Part shown: in pieces, positions 10,571 through 22,012 of the stretch
Position numbering within the stretch: position 1 is the stretch's first letter
Layout: each line of letters begins with the position of its first letter
Assembly (NCBI GenBank): GCA_024114885.1
Contig: CP099429.1
Span: forward strand, 558,001-622,000
Reading direction: 5' to 3'
Length of the DNA stretch: 64,000 bases
Source of the DNA: Septoria linicola
Taxonomy: Eukaryota > Ascomycota > Dothideomycetes > Mycosphaerellales > Mycosphaerellaceae
The notes under the pieces: model-generated
The model's input: the letters and a program-made list of their open reading frames with translations, nothing else
What the model was told of the DNA's origin: nothing
The model's database searches: none
Translations under genes and position numbers: made by a program

Positions 10571-11445
10571 GGGGGATGCATGTTTGATGTTTGTGGATTG
10601 TGGATTGTTGTTCTTGTGATCGTTCGCTTTAGCGCGGTGTTGGTCGGAGATGGGTATACTATGACTATGACACGAGTTTGGACCTATTCTATTCTATTAA
10701 GCTCTCTTCAGGCCAGTCGCCCATCCACCAAGAGCAACGTTTAGGCGCCGGCTATGTCCGACTGGAGAAAGAGGAAAGTGAGGAATAGACAGATTCTCGA
10801 TCCCTGACGCTGGGCTCGGAGCGAGCCTGATGGACGATGGTTGCCAGGTGTTGTCCAGAAGTGGTGCACATGAGCTCTGTGTCTGCTTGGCAGACATGTC
10901 AAGCGTTGAAGGCACATGTCATCTGGAGCATCACATGACTTCCACACCCAACCTTCAAGAGCATACAGCCTCGCGGCAGTCCGTTGGAAGCTCAAGCATT
11001 GCGATGGGGGAATGGACTAGTCCAACCAGCCACTCGGGACTGATGATGTGAGGCCCACTGGTACACTACATCTGCTGCACGTCCATCGTCTGGATTCCCC
11101 TCCCCAAAGCTGGAGAAATCGGCAATGGTGCGAGAAAGACAGCTCTTCTGGCCAGTCTTCTATTTGCTGTTTCGCTCGTGCAGAATATTGTGCATGAGTG
11201 GGCGGAGAGTTGCATGCTGATGATGCTGTAGAAGTCTTGCTGGACGTGTGAGGCTACGCGAGAGAGCATGGCGTTGGTGTCGTCTTGGAACCACTTCCGG
11301 AAGGTGGTGAATTCGCCTTGGTCAAACACGTTGTGTAAGATGAAGTCCATGCCGACGACTTCAAGGTCGGGATCTGAGATATCGACATTTCCTGCGTGAG
11401 TTGTTAGCCGGTCAGGTTGTCACAAGTTCTGACTGTACAATCTTA
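10571..11445. other. Intergenic; weak exon-like segment on the minus strand
   Basis: Nothing clear from 10571 to 11065. On the minus strand about 11066-11394 reads open (GNVDISDPDLEVVG, then FTTFRKWFQDDTNAMLSR) and is preceded by a good acceptor with a CTAAC branch near 11395-11420. It may be an exon of an unrecognised gene or untranslated sequence of the small secreted protein upstream. I cannot assign a family. Confidence 0.3.
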
Positions 11446-11730
11446 CTAGTCCTCTCGCTGGCAGCCGCACTTGGCCTTGCAGTTCTGGTCGGAGCTGAGG
11501 AATGTGCCGTAGCTGTCGCATCTGCAACCAGAGGAGCCTCCGCTGAGGCACTGTCCGTGCATGCCGCCGTTACAGACGATGCAATGCCTGACTGCTGGCT
11601 CGCAGCCGGAGTTGACGCCATCGACATCCTTTGGACAGATGAGGGGCTCGGGGAGAGGAGCTGGGGAAGATAGAACTGCTGGAGAAAGAGCTGCGAGGAC
11701 GAGAAGGCTCAGACTTGTAGCCTGCAACAT
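11446..11730 (-). CDS. Small secreted cysteine-rich protein (effector-like candidate)
   Basis: A 94-residue predicted secreted protein. It starts at the ATG at 11728-11730 with a hydrophobic signal peptide (MLQATSLSLLVLAALSPAVLS), cut about residue 22-24. The mature part of about 70 residues has ten Cys, several in pairs such as HCIVC, GCRC and KCGC, which suggests a compact disulfide fold. Small size, secretion and Cys content are those of fungal apoplastic effectors or antimicrobial-like proteins; I recognise no named family. A GTAAGT at about 11772 on the minus strand may be a 5' UTR intron donor, and a GTAAGA overlaps the stop codon. It lies about 3.4 kb from a RIP-degraded transposon island, a common location for effectors. 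Confidence 0.6.
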   Translation of the reverse strand: MLQATSLSLLVLAALSPAVLSSPAPLPEPLICPKDVDGVNSGCEPAVRHCIVCNGGMHGQCLSGGSSGCRCDSYGTFLSSDQNCKAKCGCQRED

Positions 11731-13048
11731 GGTGAGCAATGTTGTGCGTAGTTTGTGGAAGAAGAACAGGACTTACACGATGGTTTCACTGGTCGTATAT
11801 GTTCTAGGTGTCGTCCGGTCCACTGCTATCACTGCTCACTCTGACTCTGAGTATGTTGGTGGCTTGCCCAAGTAGTCTTCGCCAGTGGAAGGTTTTGGAT
11901 AAGCGATAAAAGCAACTTTCGACGTAGACGCGGACGTCGATTTTGATGGCGAATAGGAAGGCGAGATCAATGGCTTCGAGCCTACTCGTCAGATGCTCCT
12001 GTAAGACAGGCAGTGTCGCCTCGTACGCAGTGATTGTACCGCTTCTCGTAACGGCTATGCAGTCGTACGGCACAGGTGTCCAGCTTAGTTGAGTCTGTGG
12101 GGCGCCGCAGCACAGGTCAATGCAAGATATCGTGAATCTGTTGAATTCTACTCAGTTGGTAGTGATAAGTCGGGTGATGTTTGTTGATGGAAAGCACTCG
12201 TTCGTCGCCTCTTCTGATGAGTTCGTTGATGTAGTAGAAGACGTCGCTAGCAGAATTCAGTGCTGCAGGATCTGGTGCTTGTCAAGCTAAGCTATCACGC
12301 GTGCATTAGTGAAAGCTTATGACACCAATGAGCATCGTCGGGCTTGACAGTGAGACTGTGCCTCCTTCGCGAACAAGCTCAGTTTGGCAGATGGTCAAAC
12401 AAGTGCTGATACGAAGCGTTCAGATGCACGATTCGACGTTCATCGAGCGTAGAGAGGTATCGGTGAGTAGAATTTAGTCGAGCCTAGCTCGAAACTTCTT
12501 CGCTTGACACAGGTGACCATCATGGTCAGTCGTGCTCCTGATTACGTAGCTTGGCCAAAGATCTCATGCACACTAGGCTTTGCGGGTGGTACGCAACTCG
12601 GAGGAGAAGGTCTCGGCTCATGTCAGGAGCATCTTTACAAAGTCTGTCGCCCACCATACGGGTCGAAAGGTGTACGATCATGTCCGCTCAGAGCCTCTCC
12701 AACAATTTCGTATAGCTGAGCTCTTTCAAGTCTGTGGTTAGTCCCATACGACCGGGCTCCAATCTATCAGTGGTAACATGAAAGAAGCTTCGTGATGACT
12801 CGACTGGGCCTCCGCGGATTGCTGATAGCCCGCATCATTCACACAGAACCTGATGACTGTCTCTTCGATCGGGGTGCTGCTTGTTGAGATCAGGCTTTGG
12901 AATGGATGCGACCATCTTTGCGCACCATAGTCAGCCCTGTCTACTCAACATTGCGCTGGAAGCCAGATCAGAGGTTCCAACATTAAAGCTGAAGAACTCT
13001 CACGCGAGGCTTGGTCCGAGTTGTCGTTGCTTGAGTCTCTACGTCTGC
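11731..13048. other. Unresolved region with gene-like fragments on the minus strand
   Basis: No complete gene could be built. Minus-strand stretches with coding character are about 12110-12275 (reads DPAALNSASDVFYYINELI, then RRGDERVLSINKHH) and about 11804-12115 (reads LSWTPVPYDCIAV, then AIDLAFLFAIKIDVRV). They are in different frames and could be exons of one small gene or remains of a decayed one. I do not recognise the family. The rest (12280-13048) shows only short frames without motifs. Confidence 0.3.
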
Positions 13049-13144
13049 AAGGGGCCGCGGCTTGAAGTTCAGCAAAGGCTTGGTACTTCGGCTTGGAAGG
13101 GGCCACGGCTGAAAATTCAGCAAAGGCTTGGTGCTTCGGCTCGG
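13049..13144. repeat. Two-copy 48-bp tandem repeat
   Basis: Two adjacent 48-bp units, 13049-13096 and 13097-13144, differ at only a few bases and each starts AAGGGGCC. Read on the minus strand they give two copies of a 16-residue unit (about PKHQAFAEF and PKYQAFAEL) in an open frame ending near 12945. That frame lies just after the stop of the NLR on the same strand, so the repeat may be what remains of a C-terminal repeat domain or a separate minisatellite. Confidence 0.7.
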
Positions 13145-13212
13145 AAGCCACAAGCTCAACCTGATGGCTTTGCTGCTGCGTTACGAGCATCGGTAGAACA
13201 GATTGATCTTGC

Positions 13213-14676
13213 TCAAGTATCGGAGTCTTTATAATGAGGCCATTCGCTAGTTTCTCCGCTGATTTCTCCGGACGAGGACGCAGAGCCGACCGCTTTCGAC
13301 AGATCCAATGAGTCCCTCAGTGATTCGTGAAGGATCTGAACATCGCCAGCATCAGTCAGGTCTACCATCGCGTGTAAGGAGTCGAGCATTTGTGTCACGC
13401 CGAGCTGTTCTGATTGGACGATCCGACTCAAGATATCCAACGAAAGAGTCTCATAGCTCATCACGATCGCTTGTAGTACCTGCTGACGTTGGCCTTTAGT
13501 CACCAGTAATTCCTCGTCGTCAAAGTCGCCCGTGAACGCCGCCTGAAGGATCACAGAATACATGGCGTCCAGGTCCTGGCTCAGCCTAGTGTTCTGCCTT
13601 GTGACATCACACACACGAGCAAGGCGCGTCTCGGGTGATATGTTCATAGGACTGCGTGTGTACCGGCAGCACGTGGCTGCATAAATGAACCCACCTGCAG
13701 ATCGATGCACCAATGCTTGTAGTTCGTGTTCTTTCGGCCACGGCAGTGGCAAGCGACGTTTTAAGGCAAGATCTTGGAGCTCGTGTCGCATAAACTTCTC
13801 GATATCACTAGCTGTACTGGCTCGAAACTCTGACTTGTGCAGCTGTAATTCCTCGTGGAAGACAGCGGGAGCATCTCTGGACATGGATCGAATCATCCAG
13901 TCCGGAGGACTTGTGATAAGTACACGTAGCCCAAGACGATTGAAAGACTTCAGTTCGCTGAAAAGATGTAGCAAGGCTTGAACGTCACCAGGATCATCGC
14001 ATTCGTCCAGCGCGTCTAGCACAATGACCGCACGGCGCACAATGCTCTCTTTCCGCCTCGATCTCTTCATTGGTAACAGGAGAAGCTGCTGATATTGCGT
14101 GTCCATCGATAAGTGCGAAATGTTGGGATCCGTCCTGAAGGCGCCCGCTAGCTCATGTCGAAATCCGGGCCAGTTGATGGCAAGTTGATATGCTACGGTA
14201 AACAGTAGCTTATCCGTGGATGCCAAATTACCTGCACCGGGCTCGAAGAAGAAAGTCCCTACATGATGCCCCGAATGCAACAAAGATTGGCAGACTGTCA
14301 TTGCAATCGTGGACTTGCCCGTGCCTGCCATGCCGGCAAGCCAGAAGATTCCTTGAGAGGACGTGCTCTGGGCCCAGGTCTTCAACTGGTCGAGTATCAG
14401 TACCCGAGTTCCTTGCAGACATTTCTGATGGCGTTGCGCAGACTTTCGAGAGTTCCAGCAAGCTTCTATGACTGGCTTCAATCTTTGTAGAATGGCCTCA
14501 TCTGCTTCTGTGAAGCTGCTGTCTGCTTACTCGTCAGTTCTCTTTCTCTGTGCAAGAAGACGATGCGACTCGCAGTAATTCTGTATGCCGCCATATATAT
14601 GGCCGATTTGGACATTGCTATTGTCAAGCTGCATGTCGCGCCAATCAGAGCGCTTTCCTTGCCTTGATTTCTCCAT
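13213..14676 (-). CDS. NACHT-domain NLR-like protein without a C-terminal repeat domain
   Basis: A signal-transducing NTPase of the fungal NLR group linked to heterokaryon incompatibility and non-self recognition. The NACHT domain has a clear Walker A (GMAGTGKST, about 14310-14340) and a Walker B with the extended NACHT acidic motif (VIVLDALDECD, about 14000-14030), then LRVLITSPPDW as sensor region. Upstream is the usual CLQGTRVLILDQL linker. Model: complement(join(13213..14482, 14531..14676)), 471 aa; the 48-nt intron keeps frame, and the start ATG at 14676 sits in a strong GCCGCC-ATGG context. The first exon holds the short motif NVQIGHIYGG, unlike HET, Goodbye or PNP effector domains. No ankyrin, WD or TPR repeats follow, so it is short for the family (often over 800 aa): a minimal or truncated NLR. 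An alternative first-intron acceptor at 14523 exists. Confidence 0.8.
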
Positions 14677-15151
14677 GGCGGCGTCGTCAAGAGTCCTCCA
14701 GACTAAATGGTGCTGACGGCGGCGATCAAAATGCCTTGTGGTCGGTCGAGCTCGAATTGTCTCGAGGCTGAGAATTTGAGCTCCATCTAGAGACGGAGAA
14801 CGATCCAGCGCACCATGTGGCGTCCAACCTGCATAACGCAGATCATCTCCTCTGCAGTTTTATACATGTGCCCAACACCAGTCATTCTTGCCTGCAAGCC
14901 TCTTTTGATAGATGCTGGCTGAAGTTGAGGACGAAACTTTGCTCAAATTCGCATTGTCCGAGTGATGCGCTCTGAGTGCTTACAGTCAACCATGTTCGAT
15001 GTTGTTTGCCCTGGCGACTGCTCTTCCGTGTTGTGGACAGGTCATGATCGCATGTGTTGTAATACTACTACGTATATCGGTGCATCTTACAGCTCAGATA
15101 GGCCACTACTGCGCGATATTCTCATCAGGAGTCGTCTAACGTGAACAAGCT
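14677..15151. other. Intergenic, upstream of the NLR gene
   Basis: A stretch of about 475 bp between the NLR start and the transposon island, containing the NLR promoter. Open frames here are short and without motifs. No repeat or RNA gene seen. Confidence 0.5.
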
Positions 15152-15160
15152 CGGCGCTCG
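15152..15160. repeat. Left 9-bp target-site duplication of the TIR element
   Basis: CGGCGCTCG, repeated exactly at 22350-22358, immediately outside the two ends of the TIR element. A 9-bp duplication is typical of Mutator-like (MULE) transposition. Confidence 0.75.
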
Positions 15161-15186
15161 GTGTTTTACGCTCGCCCGACCTCGTT

Positions 15187-15235
15187 TTTCCTTGGCCTGA
15201 CCTGGTCCGTGCTGGTCGAGGTCAGGCCAAGGAAA
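15187..15235. repeat. Hairpin in the left arm of the TIR element
   Basis: Arms 15187-15202 and 15220-15235 are exact reverse complements (core CCTTGGCCTGACC) with a 17-base loop. It repeats the GGTCAGGCCAAGG motif that also occurs near the right end (about 22279-22320), so it may be a subterminal transposase-binding array; that role is inference. Confidence 0.65.
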
Positions 15236-15405
15236 GCGGGGTCAGGTCAGTTATAACGAGGTCAGCCCACTTATTCTTTTAATTTCCTTCTTCCCACATT
15301 GTACCTAGTTACGTAATCGCTTATCGTTTCTAGAACAAAACGTTTTAGAAATGTTTTTAAGATATTCTAAAAATAAGCCTTATACTATATTTACTACGCT
15401 AATAG

Positions 15406-15443
15406 TAGCGTAGTAGTATAGCTATTAGCGTAGTAGTATAGCT
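15406..15443. repeat. Two copies of an 18-bp direct repeat
   Basis: TAGCGTAGTAGTATAGCT occurs at 15406-15423 and again at 15426-15443, inside the left arm of the TIR element. Confidence 0.7.
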
Positions 15444-15480
15444 CGCCTATATTTATATAGGCTTCTCTAGCTAGCTAAAA

Positions 15481-15568
15481 TATTTTTAGAATATTTTTAG
15501 AATATTTTTAGAATATTTTTAGAATGTTTTTAGAATATTTTAAGAATATTTTAAGAATATTTTAAGAA
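15481..15568. repeat. 11-bp tandem repeat, about eight copies
   Basis: The unit TATTTTTAGAA is repeated eight times with small changes (the fifth copy has TG at its start, the last three have TAAGAA). It lies within the AT-rich left arm of the TIR element. Confidence 0.8.
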
Positions 15569-15716
15569 TATTTCTATATATCTATATAAAGCTCTTTACT
15601 ACCTAGAAGATATAAGAATATTACTAGAACGTTTATAGAATGTTTTAGAAATATTTACTCTTAATATTAGCCTTATATTTCTTATACTCGTTAGAGCTAG
15701 TAAGTAGATCTATTAT

Positions 15717-15991
15717 TAAAAGTGGAGGGCGTTTGTAGATACTACACAATGTTAAGGAGGGTATAGCGTAGTAAAGAAGAATAGGGGATTAATCTTGAAC
15801 TAACTTATATATATAGTATAGTAGTAATATGCTAGGAACTAAATATAAAGTTAATTAAGTTAGTTATCTAAGAAGAGAAGAGAGAGAAGCAAGATATACC
15901 TCTTGCTAAGCCTCAGGTAGATGCCTTAGGCATTTAGAACCATGCTTAGAAGTCTATATCTAGACTAACTATCTAGGATATATTCTTAACA
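15717..15991 (-). repeat. Copia LTR, low-coordinate copy (3' LTR of the element)
   Basis: 275 bp, same length as 21738-22012. In element orientation it begins TGTTAAG and ends CTTTTA, the latter probably CTTTCA before RIP, which restores the TG..CA ends usual for LTRs. Confidence 0.85.
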
Positions 15992-18900
15992 CTCCTACTT
16001 ATGCTATATAGTTAGATCTTTTAACAGATTATCTATAGCACTTAAATACTAGTCCTAATCTTGATTAGTTATTAAGTACTTACTTTTTAGACTAATAACT
16101 AGACAGCACTAACTATTAATCTAACAAACTTTCTATACTACTATCTCTTATAAAAAGGTAAAAGAAATGCCTTCTATAAGATCTTCCTCCTCTCTTATAT
16201 AGGAGTAGATTGTTTAGGACATAGACTATCTAGTAAGTTGCCCCTATCCTTTCTTATAGCTAATTCTAATAGCTTCCTAGATTCCTTATAGCCTAGTCCC
16301 TTACTTAGTTATATTCTATATAGCTTCTTAGTTCCCTAATAGTCTTTAGAGTATACTATTCTTAGCTATAGGGATCTTATATTAAGCTAGGGAGTAGAGT
16401 GACTATATACTAGTAGAGGAGATAATAGCTACTATAGAGGAGGTCTTTAACATTAACTAGTACTTAGCCTTAGGGGGTGTCTAGTTTAGCTAGGTGCTAT
16501 ATAGTAATATTGTAGTTAGTAATAGGTCTAATATTAGTAAGGGCATTTAGGACTTTATAAAGTCTAACTAAGGAGGAGTTAAGTAACTAAAATCTTTCTT
16601 TTAGACTCCTCTTAGTTTAGCTCTAAGGCTTAGAGTTATCTTTTATATATCTCTTATATAAGGTAGAGCTACCTTATAAACTCCTAAAACTATAGTCTAT
16701 TCTTTAGCTTAGTAAGACTATCTACTACTATCTCTTTTATATTTATATATTCTATAGAGATAAGTCTGTTCTACTAGAGCTTTCTTATAGCATTATATAA
16801 GATATTAATATATTTAGACTTATTATAAACATGTAAGTCCTTAACTAGAGTAAGGGCAGCTTAGTTATTACCTTTTAGCTAAATTAGCCTAATTCTAGTA
16901 ACAGTTTCCTAGTTACTAAGGATCCTTAGTTAGTAAGAATATTCTCTTACTAACTCTAGGCATCTAAGCTCTCTTAAAAGAGTACTAAGGAACTATAACT
17001 GTTTTATATATACTCCTATAGCTATATATTCAGCTTCTATTATAGATATAGCTATAGATTTCTACTTCTTACTTATCTAGGAGATTAGTATACTATAAAG
17101 GAAGAAGACATATCCAAGGATTAAGACTCTATTAGTCTTGTCTATTATATAGTTAGAGTCTATATATCTAGTAAGGCAGCCTTAACTATTCCTTAAGTAT
17201 CTTAGACTAAGGTCTAGGTTTGATCTCAGGTATCTAGTTAGCTTCTTTAGAGCCTTTATATGTCCTACTATTAGATTACTAACATAGGAGCTTAATCTTC
17301 TAAGGGCAAATGAAATGTCTAGTCTTATAACAGTTATAAGCTATATCTATGTTCTAATAATAGATTAGTACTCCTATTTGTTATACCTTTTATTATTTGG
17401 TCTAGTAGGCTTTAGACTTTTATAGCTGTCTATTAGTAAAAGAGTTAGTAATACAGTCTCTTAACCTATTTCTATCTTAGCTAGGTTCTCTTGGATATAG
17501 TGCTTCTAGTTAAGTTTTAGCTAGCCTTGCTATCTGTTTCTTATTAGTCTTATTCTAAGAATCTTGTCTAGTTCTCTAAGATCTTTGATCTTAAAGACCT
17601 TACTAAGTTAGTCTTTAAACTAGAGGACATCTTCTAGTCTCTCTATAGTAATAGGTATATTATTAATATAGATTAGGATTATTAGGTCTTTTCTTTTCTT
17701 ATAGATTAGAAGACATAGGTCCACTTCTAATTGTCTAAATCCTATTCCTTTTAGCTTTAATATATATAGCTAATTCTAGTCTCTTGTAGCTTACTTTAGC
17801 CTATAGAGACTCCTTAGAACTTATAAGACTATACTAGTTAGTAGGTCAATACCTAGTAGTAGGATTATATAGATATCCTTATATAGGGTACTCTCTATAA
17901 ATATATTGTTTATATCTACTTAGTGCAGAACTAGGTCCTTCTTATAGACTACAGCTATAAATCCTCTTAGAGTATCCTACCTAACTATAAAGGCAAAAGT
18001 TTCTATATAGTCTACTCTATACTTTTAGGAGAACCCTCTTATAATTAGTCTTGCCTTAAACTTTTTAATAGCTCTACTAAGCTTTCTCTTAATATTAAAG
18101 ACCTATCTTAAGGTAACTAGGTTAGCCCCTTTTAGTAGGACTACTATAGTCTAGGTATTATTACTTATAAGTGTATCTAGCTCCTTCTAAATAGCTTCTT
18201 ACTAGAGATAACCCTACTTAGGATTACTTACTACTTCCTTATAGTTCCTTAGGATTAGAACCTCCTATTTATGTATTCCTACTTCTTTAGTAGCTAAGAA
18301 TATAATCTCTTTAACTTCCTTTAAGAATTCTAGGTCCTATAGGATACCTAGGTTAATAGAGCTTATAGCTAAGAAGAAAGCCTAATACTCTAGGAGTATT
18401 TCCTTATCTAGCTAACTATTCTAATCTAGCTCAAGCCTAATTAGCTTTAGCTTCTAGTTAAATCTATTAAGTTCTTAGGATACTTTCCTCTTTCTAAGAG
18501 TTTGCCTTAGAGCTATCTACTCCTAATCTACCTCTATAGTTTCTTAGGTAGAATTCTTAGATTCTTTCTTAACTTTCCCTTAGTCTAGGAATTTTCTATA
18601 CTCTCCTATATCTTCTAGTAGAGGTAGAAGTTATATAAAGAGTTTCTTTCCTTCCTAAACCTATACTAATAGCTAAGGGAGAGGAGGCTTCTACTAGCCT
18701 AGACTAGGAGTACCTAGGGTACTCCTACTAGCTTATAGAGTAGGCTAGCTAATAGTTCTTAGCCTTCTAATAGGTCTTCTTTCTAGAGCTGAACTAGAGA
18801 GATTCTTAATCTTAATATTCAAGTCTAATTCTCTACCTAGCTTATTTTCAAAGAAGATTATATTAGTATACTACTTGATAGCCTTTATATCTAGCTCCTA

Positions 18901-21737
18901 GAACTTCTATACCTTTACTATATTATTATAGTATCTAATAAATATAGCATCCTTTCCTCTATTTATTAGTTTGTTACTTCTTACCTACTAAGGCTATACT
19001 CTTATATCTATATATACTATAGCTCTATATCCTTATACCTTAAGGTAGGAGACTATTAGTTTGATCCTATTAAAAGCTTTATTAGGTAAGAGCTTGAATT
19101 CCTTAATATTAGGTCTATTTAGAAGCTTATTCCTTATATACACCTATACTTTAAGAGCTTCTAGCTAAAACTTAATAGGTATCTTACTTTCTTTAAGCAT
19201 TACTCTAATAGAGGCCTCTAATATTTAGATAGACCTCTTAACTACTCTATTCTAGAGTGAATTGTAGGCCTTAGTTAGCTTAAGGGTAATTCTAAAGTCC
19301 TTCTCCTACTATTTAATTAAAGTAGTAATCTCTCTAGCATTATTAGCCTTTATAGACTTAAGGAGTGCTACTAACTACCTTTCTACCTTAATCCTCTAGT
19401 TCTAAAGAGCAGTTAGTGTATCTAATCTAGCCTTAAGTAGAAATACCTATTTCTTTCTTAAGAAGTTATTAATAATCTTAAGCTACTATATAAAACCTTT
19501 TACTAATAATAGTAATAGTCTATAGATATCTACTAACATAAGGGCTAGTCTTTTAGGTCTTCTCTTAATAGACTTACCTAGGTGTTTCTTTATCTTACCT
19601 ATTATATAGATCCTATACTTATACTCTTCCTAGTTAGGGATTAGAATTCTTTTTTTTAGGTTAGTAACTTTATAAAGGTTTAAGAGTAACCCTCTTCTAA
19701 AGTATACAAATCTTCTATACTATAGCTCCTACTATTTTAGATCCTTCTCTAATAGGGTAGTATAGGCATTATTAACCTCTATAGGATTATATAGTAAGTA
19801 ATATAACTTTTCCTATAGGAGAGGTAATATCTTACTAATAAATAGAACACCTCTAACTAGCTTAGTCTTTATAACTGTTTAGCTATCTAGAGAGGTAAGA
19901 GTGAAATCAGGCTTCTAGACTCTAAATTACTTACTAAACTAATCCTATAATATAAGATTTACTCTAAGATTAGGAACAAATAGTACCCTATTAAGTAGAA
20001 CTTCTCCTCCTAAGATTCCCTTTATCTATACTAGTCTAGAGTAGGTTATATAGAGGTATCCTCCTCTTACCTTAATCTATACTTTCTTCCTTAGTAGCTT
20101 TACTAATCTAAAGAAGGATAGTTAGTTAGTTATATAGAATAAGGTATAGGAATCTAAGAGCTATTCTTAGGATAACAACTTGCCTTTAGCCTTAATTATA
20201 GAATAGGCTAACTTATCTTAGTTATTATCTTCTAATAGGGAATTATTATTACTTCTAGAACTAGAGTAAGTTCTAGAATTAGAACTAGAACTAGACTCCT
20301 AGGCTGAAAATCCTTTCTTTAGAAGCTTTCTAGACTTTTCTATCCTCTAAAGCTACTTACCTATTTTCTAGACAACCTTCTTTAGCTTATTATATAATAA
20401 TGACTTATAGACAGCTTTCTTAATATGTCTAGTATTTCTTAGTAAAGGGGATCTTCTAACCCTCCCTCTAAGGAATAATCCCTAAGGGTCCTTCTAGTTC
20501 TTAGTACTATTTCTCTACTAGGACAGTTTCTTAGTAGTAGAGAGGTTAGGACAATCCTTTAACTAGTACTTCCCTTTCTTATAGAGCTAGTATATTAGTA
20601 GGGACTTTCCTTAGTAGGGCTGCCTAGAATAGAATATAGCTAGACCTGTGTCTATCTTGTCTAGATTGTCTCTTACCTCTTAGGACTTAAGTAGAAGGAG
20701 AATAGTGTCTATATCTAAGGATAGTTAGGTTATAATAGTATCCTTAGCTACTTAGTATAATATAGGTAGGGACTATAGGAGATGTTTTAGCCTTTTCTCT
20801 TAGCTCTAGTAGTAGGCTTCCTAAGGATCAATCTTAGTAATCCTCTTACCTAGGCCTCTAAGGTGTCTCTATACTTCTCTAATTGTCTTATTAGGTAATA
20901 TCCTAAATATAATAAACTACTTAATCAGACCTATAGTATAGGACTTTAGGACTCTATTATACTTGTTCTAGAGAATCACCTATATCTTAGCTACTAGTAT
21001 AGTAACATACTATGTCTCTAGCTCTATCTTATTATCTTTACTAATACTGTATCTAATACTAAACCTATATACTATATTATCTTTTAAGAAGTGTTAATTC
21101 TAAGTAATATATATCTAAAGACTAGTGTCCTACTAAACTGTATATAGGTTCCCTCTAACAATTAGTTAGCTAATTGCCTAGAACTAGTCCTTTCCTTCTA
21201 GCTTATCTGTCTATAGCTTGAACTATCTCTTCTAGTTAGTTCTGTCTAGGATTAGAATCCTTTAGCTCTTCTTGTCCTCTTAGTCTATTATAGAAATAGG
21301 TAAATAGAATAAATAATTAGTAGAATACTTTAGACTAGCTAAGGATTCTAGAGAAGGGTAATTTCTTATAGTAGAGAGACTAGCTTTAAGGGACAAGGAT
21401 TCCTCGTATTTAGGAAATTACTAAGACTTAGATCTTTCTCTCTTAGTAGAGTTTCTATTACTAGGTAGTAGGAAGGCTAAGTAGCCTCTTCTAACTCTAG
21501 TAATACTAGGTGTAATAGTAGAGAACTAGGCAGGTATTAATAAAGTAGAAATATACTACTATCTTATAGAGATCTTTACTAACTTATATACTACTAGGTA
21601 CAAACTAGCTTCGTTAGTAATATAGTTAGGGAAACTTCTAGGCCCTAAATATTTTCTATAAACTATAAGGGATACAAGTAACCTATACTAATATAGGTTA
21701 CTCCTATTTAGTATATAAACCTAGGCTTATAACCTAT
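15992..21737 (-). pseudogene. RIP-degraded Copia gag-pol
   Basis: The internal region once coded for Gag and Pol. At 20551-20592 the minus strand reads as a CX2CX4HX4C zinc knuckle if TAC/TAT codons are taken as RIP products of CAC/TGC/TGT; the last Cys is intact. At 17656-17670 the reverse-transcriptase YVDDI box reads YINNI, so both catalytic Asp codons (GAT) have become AAT. Downstream, the conserved DLGELxxxLGI block reads DLRELDKILRI, followed by the Copia-type YIQENL near 17490. In between, W and Q codons are TAG. The product is certainly non-functional. Confidence 0.85.
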
Positions 21738-22012
21738 TAAAAGTAGAGGGCGTTTGTAGATACTATATAATGTTAAGAAGGGTATAGCGTAGTAAAGAAG
21801 AATAGGGGATTAATCTTAAACTAACTTATACACATAGTATAGTAGTAATATGCTAGGAACTAAATATAAAGTTAATTAAGTTAGTTATCTAAGAAGAGAA
21901 GAGAGAGAAGCAAGATATACCTCTTACTAAGCCTTAGGTAGATGCCTTAGGCATCTAGAACTATGCTTAGAAGTCTATATCTAGACTGACTATCTAGGAT
22001 ATATTCTTAACA
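21738..22012 (-). repeat. Copia LTR, high-coordinate copy (5' LTR of the element)
   Basis: 275 bp. Differences from the other LTR are all G/A or C/T. The sequence just inside it in element orientation (ATAGGTTATAAGCC) may be a RIP-altered primer-binding site of the TGGTTATC type; this is a guess. Confidence 0.85.

Larger units (their letters stand above)
15717..22012 (-). mobile_element. Ty1/Copia LTR retrotransposon, full length, inactivated by RIP
   Basis: A 6296-bp element with two 275-bp LTRs at 15717-15991 and 21738-22012. It reads on the minus strand: its LTR starts TGTTAAG, and a purine tract (AAGTAGGAG) lies just inside the low-coordinate LTR, as expected for the 3' end. On the minus strand the Gag zinc knuckle is at 20551-20592 and the reverse-transcriptase catalytic box at 17656-17670, the Copia order. 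Stop codons are everywhere (TGG and CAG turned to TAG), and no long frame survives. The two LTRs differ by about a dozen bases, all transitions. Together with the TpG-to-TpA pattern this points to RIP. An 8-bp direct repeat, TCTATTAT, flanks the element (15709-15716 and 22013-22020); Copia normally makes 5 bp. Confidence 0.88.
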
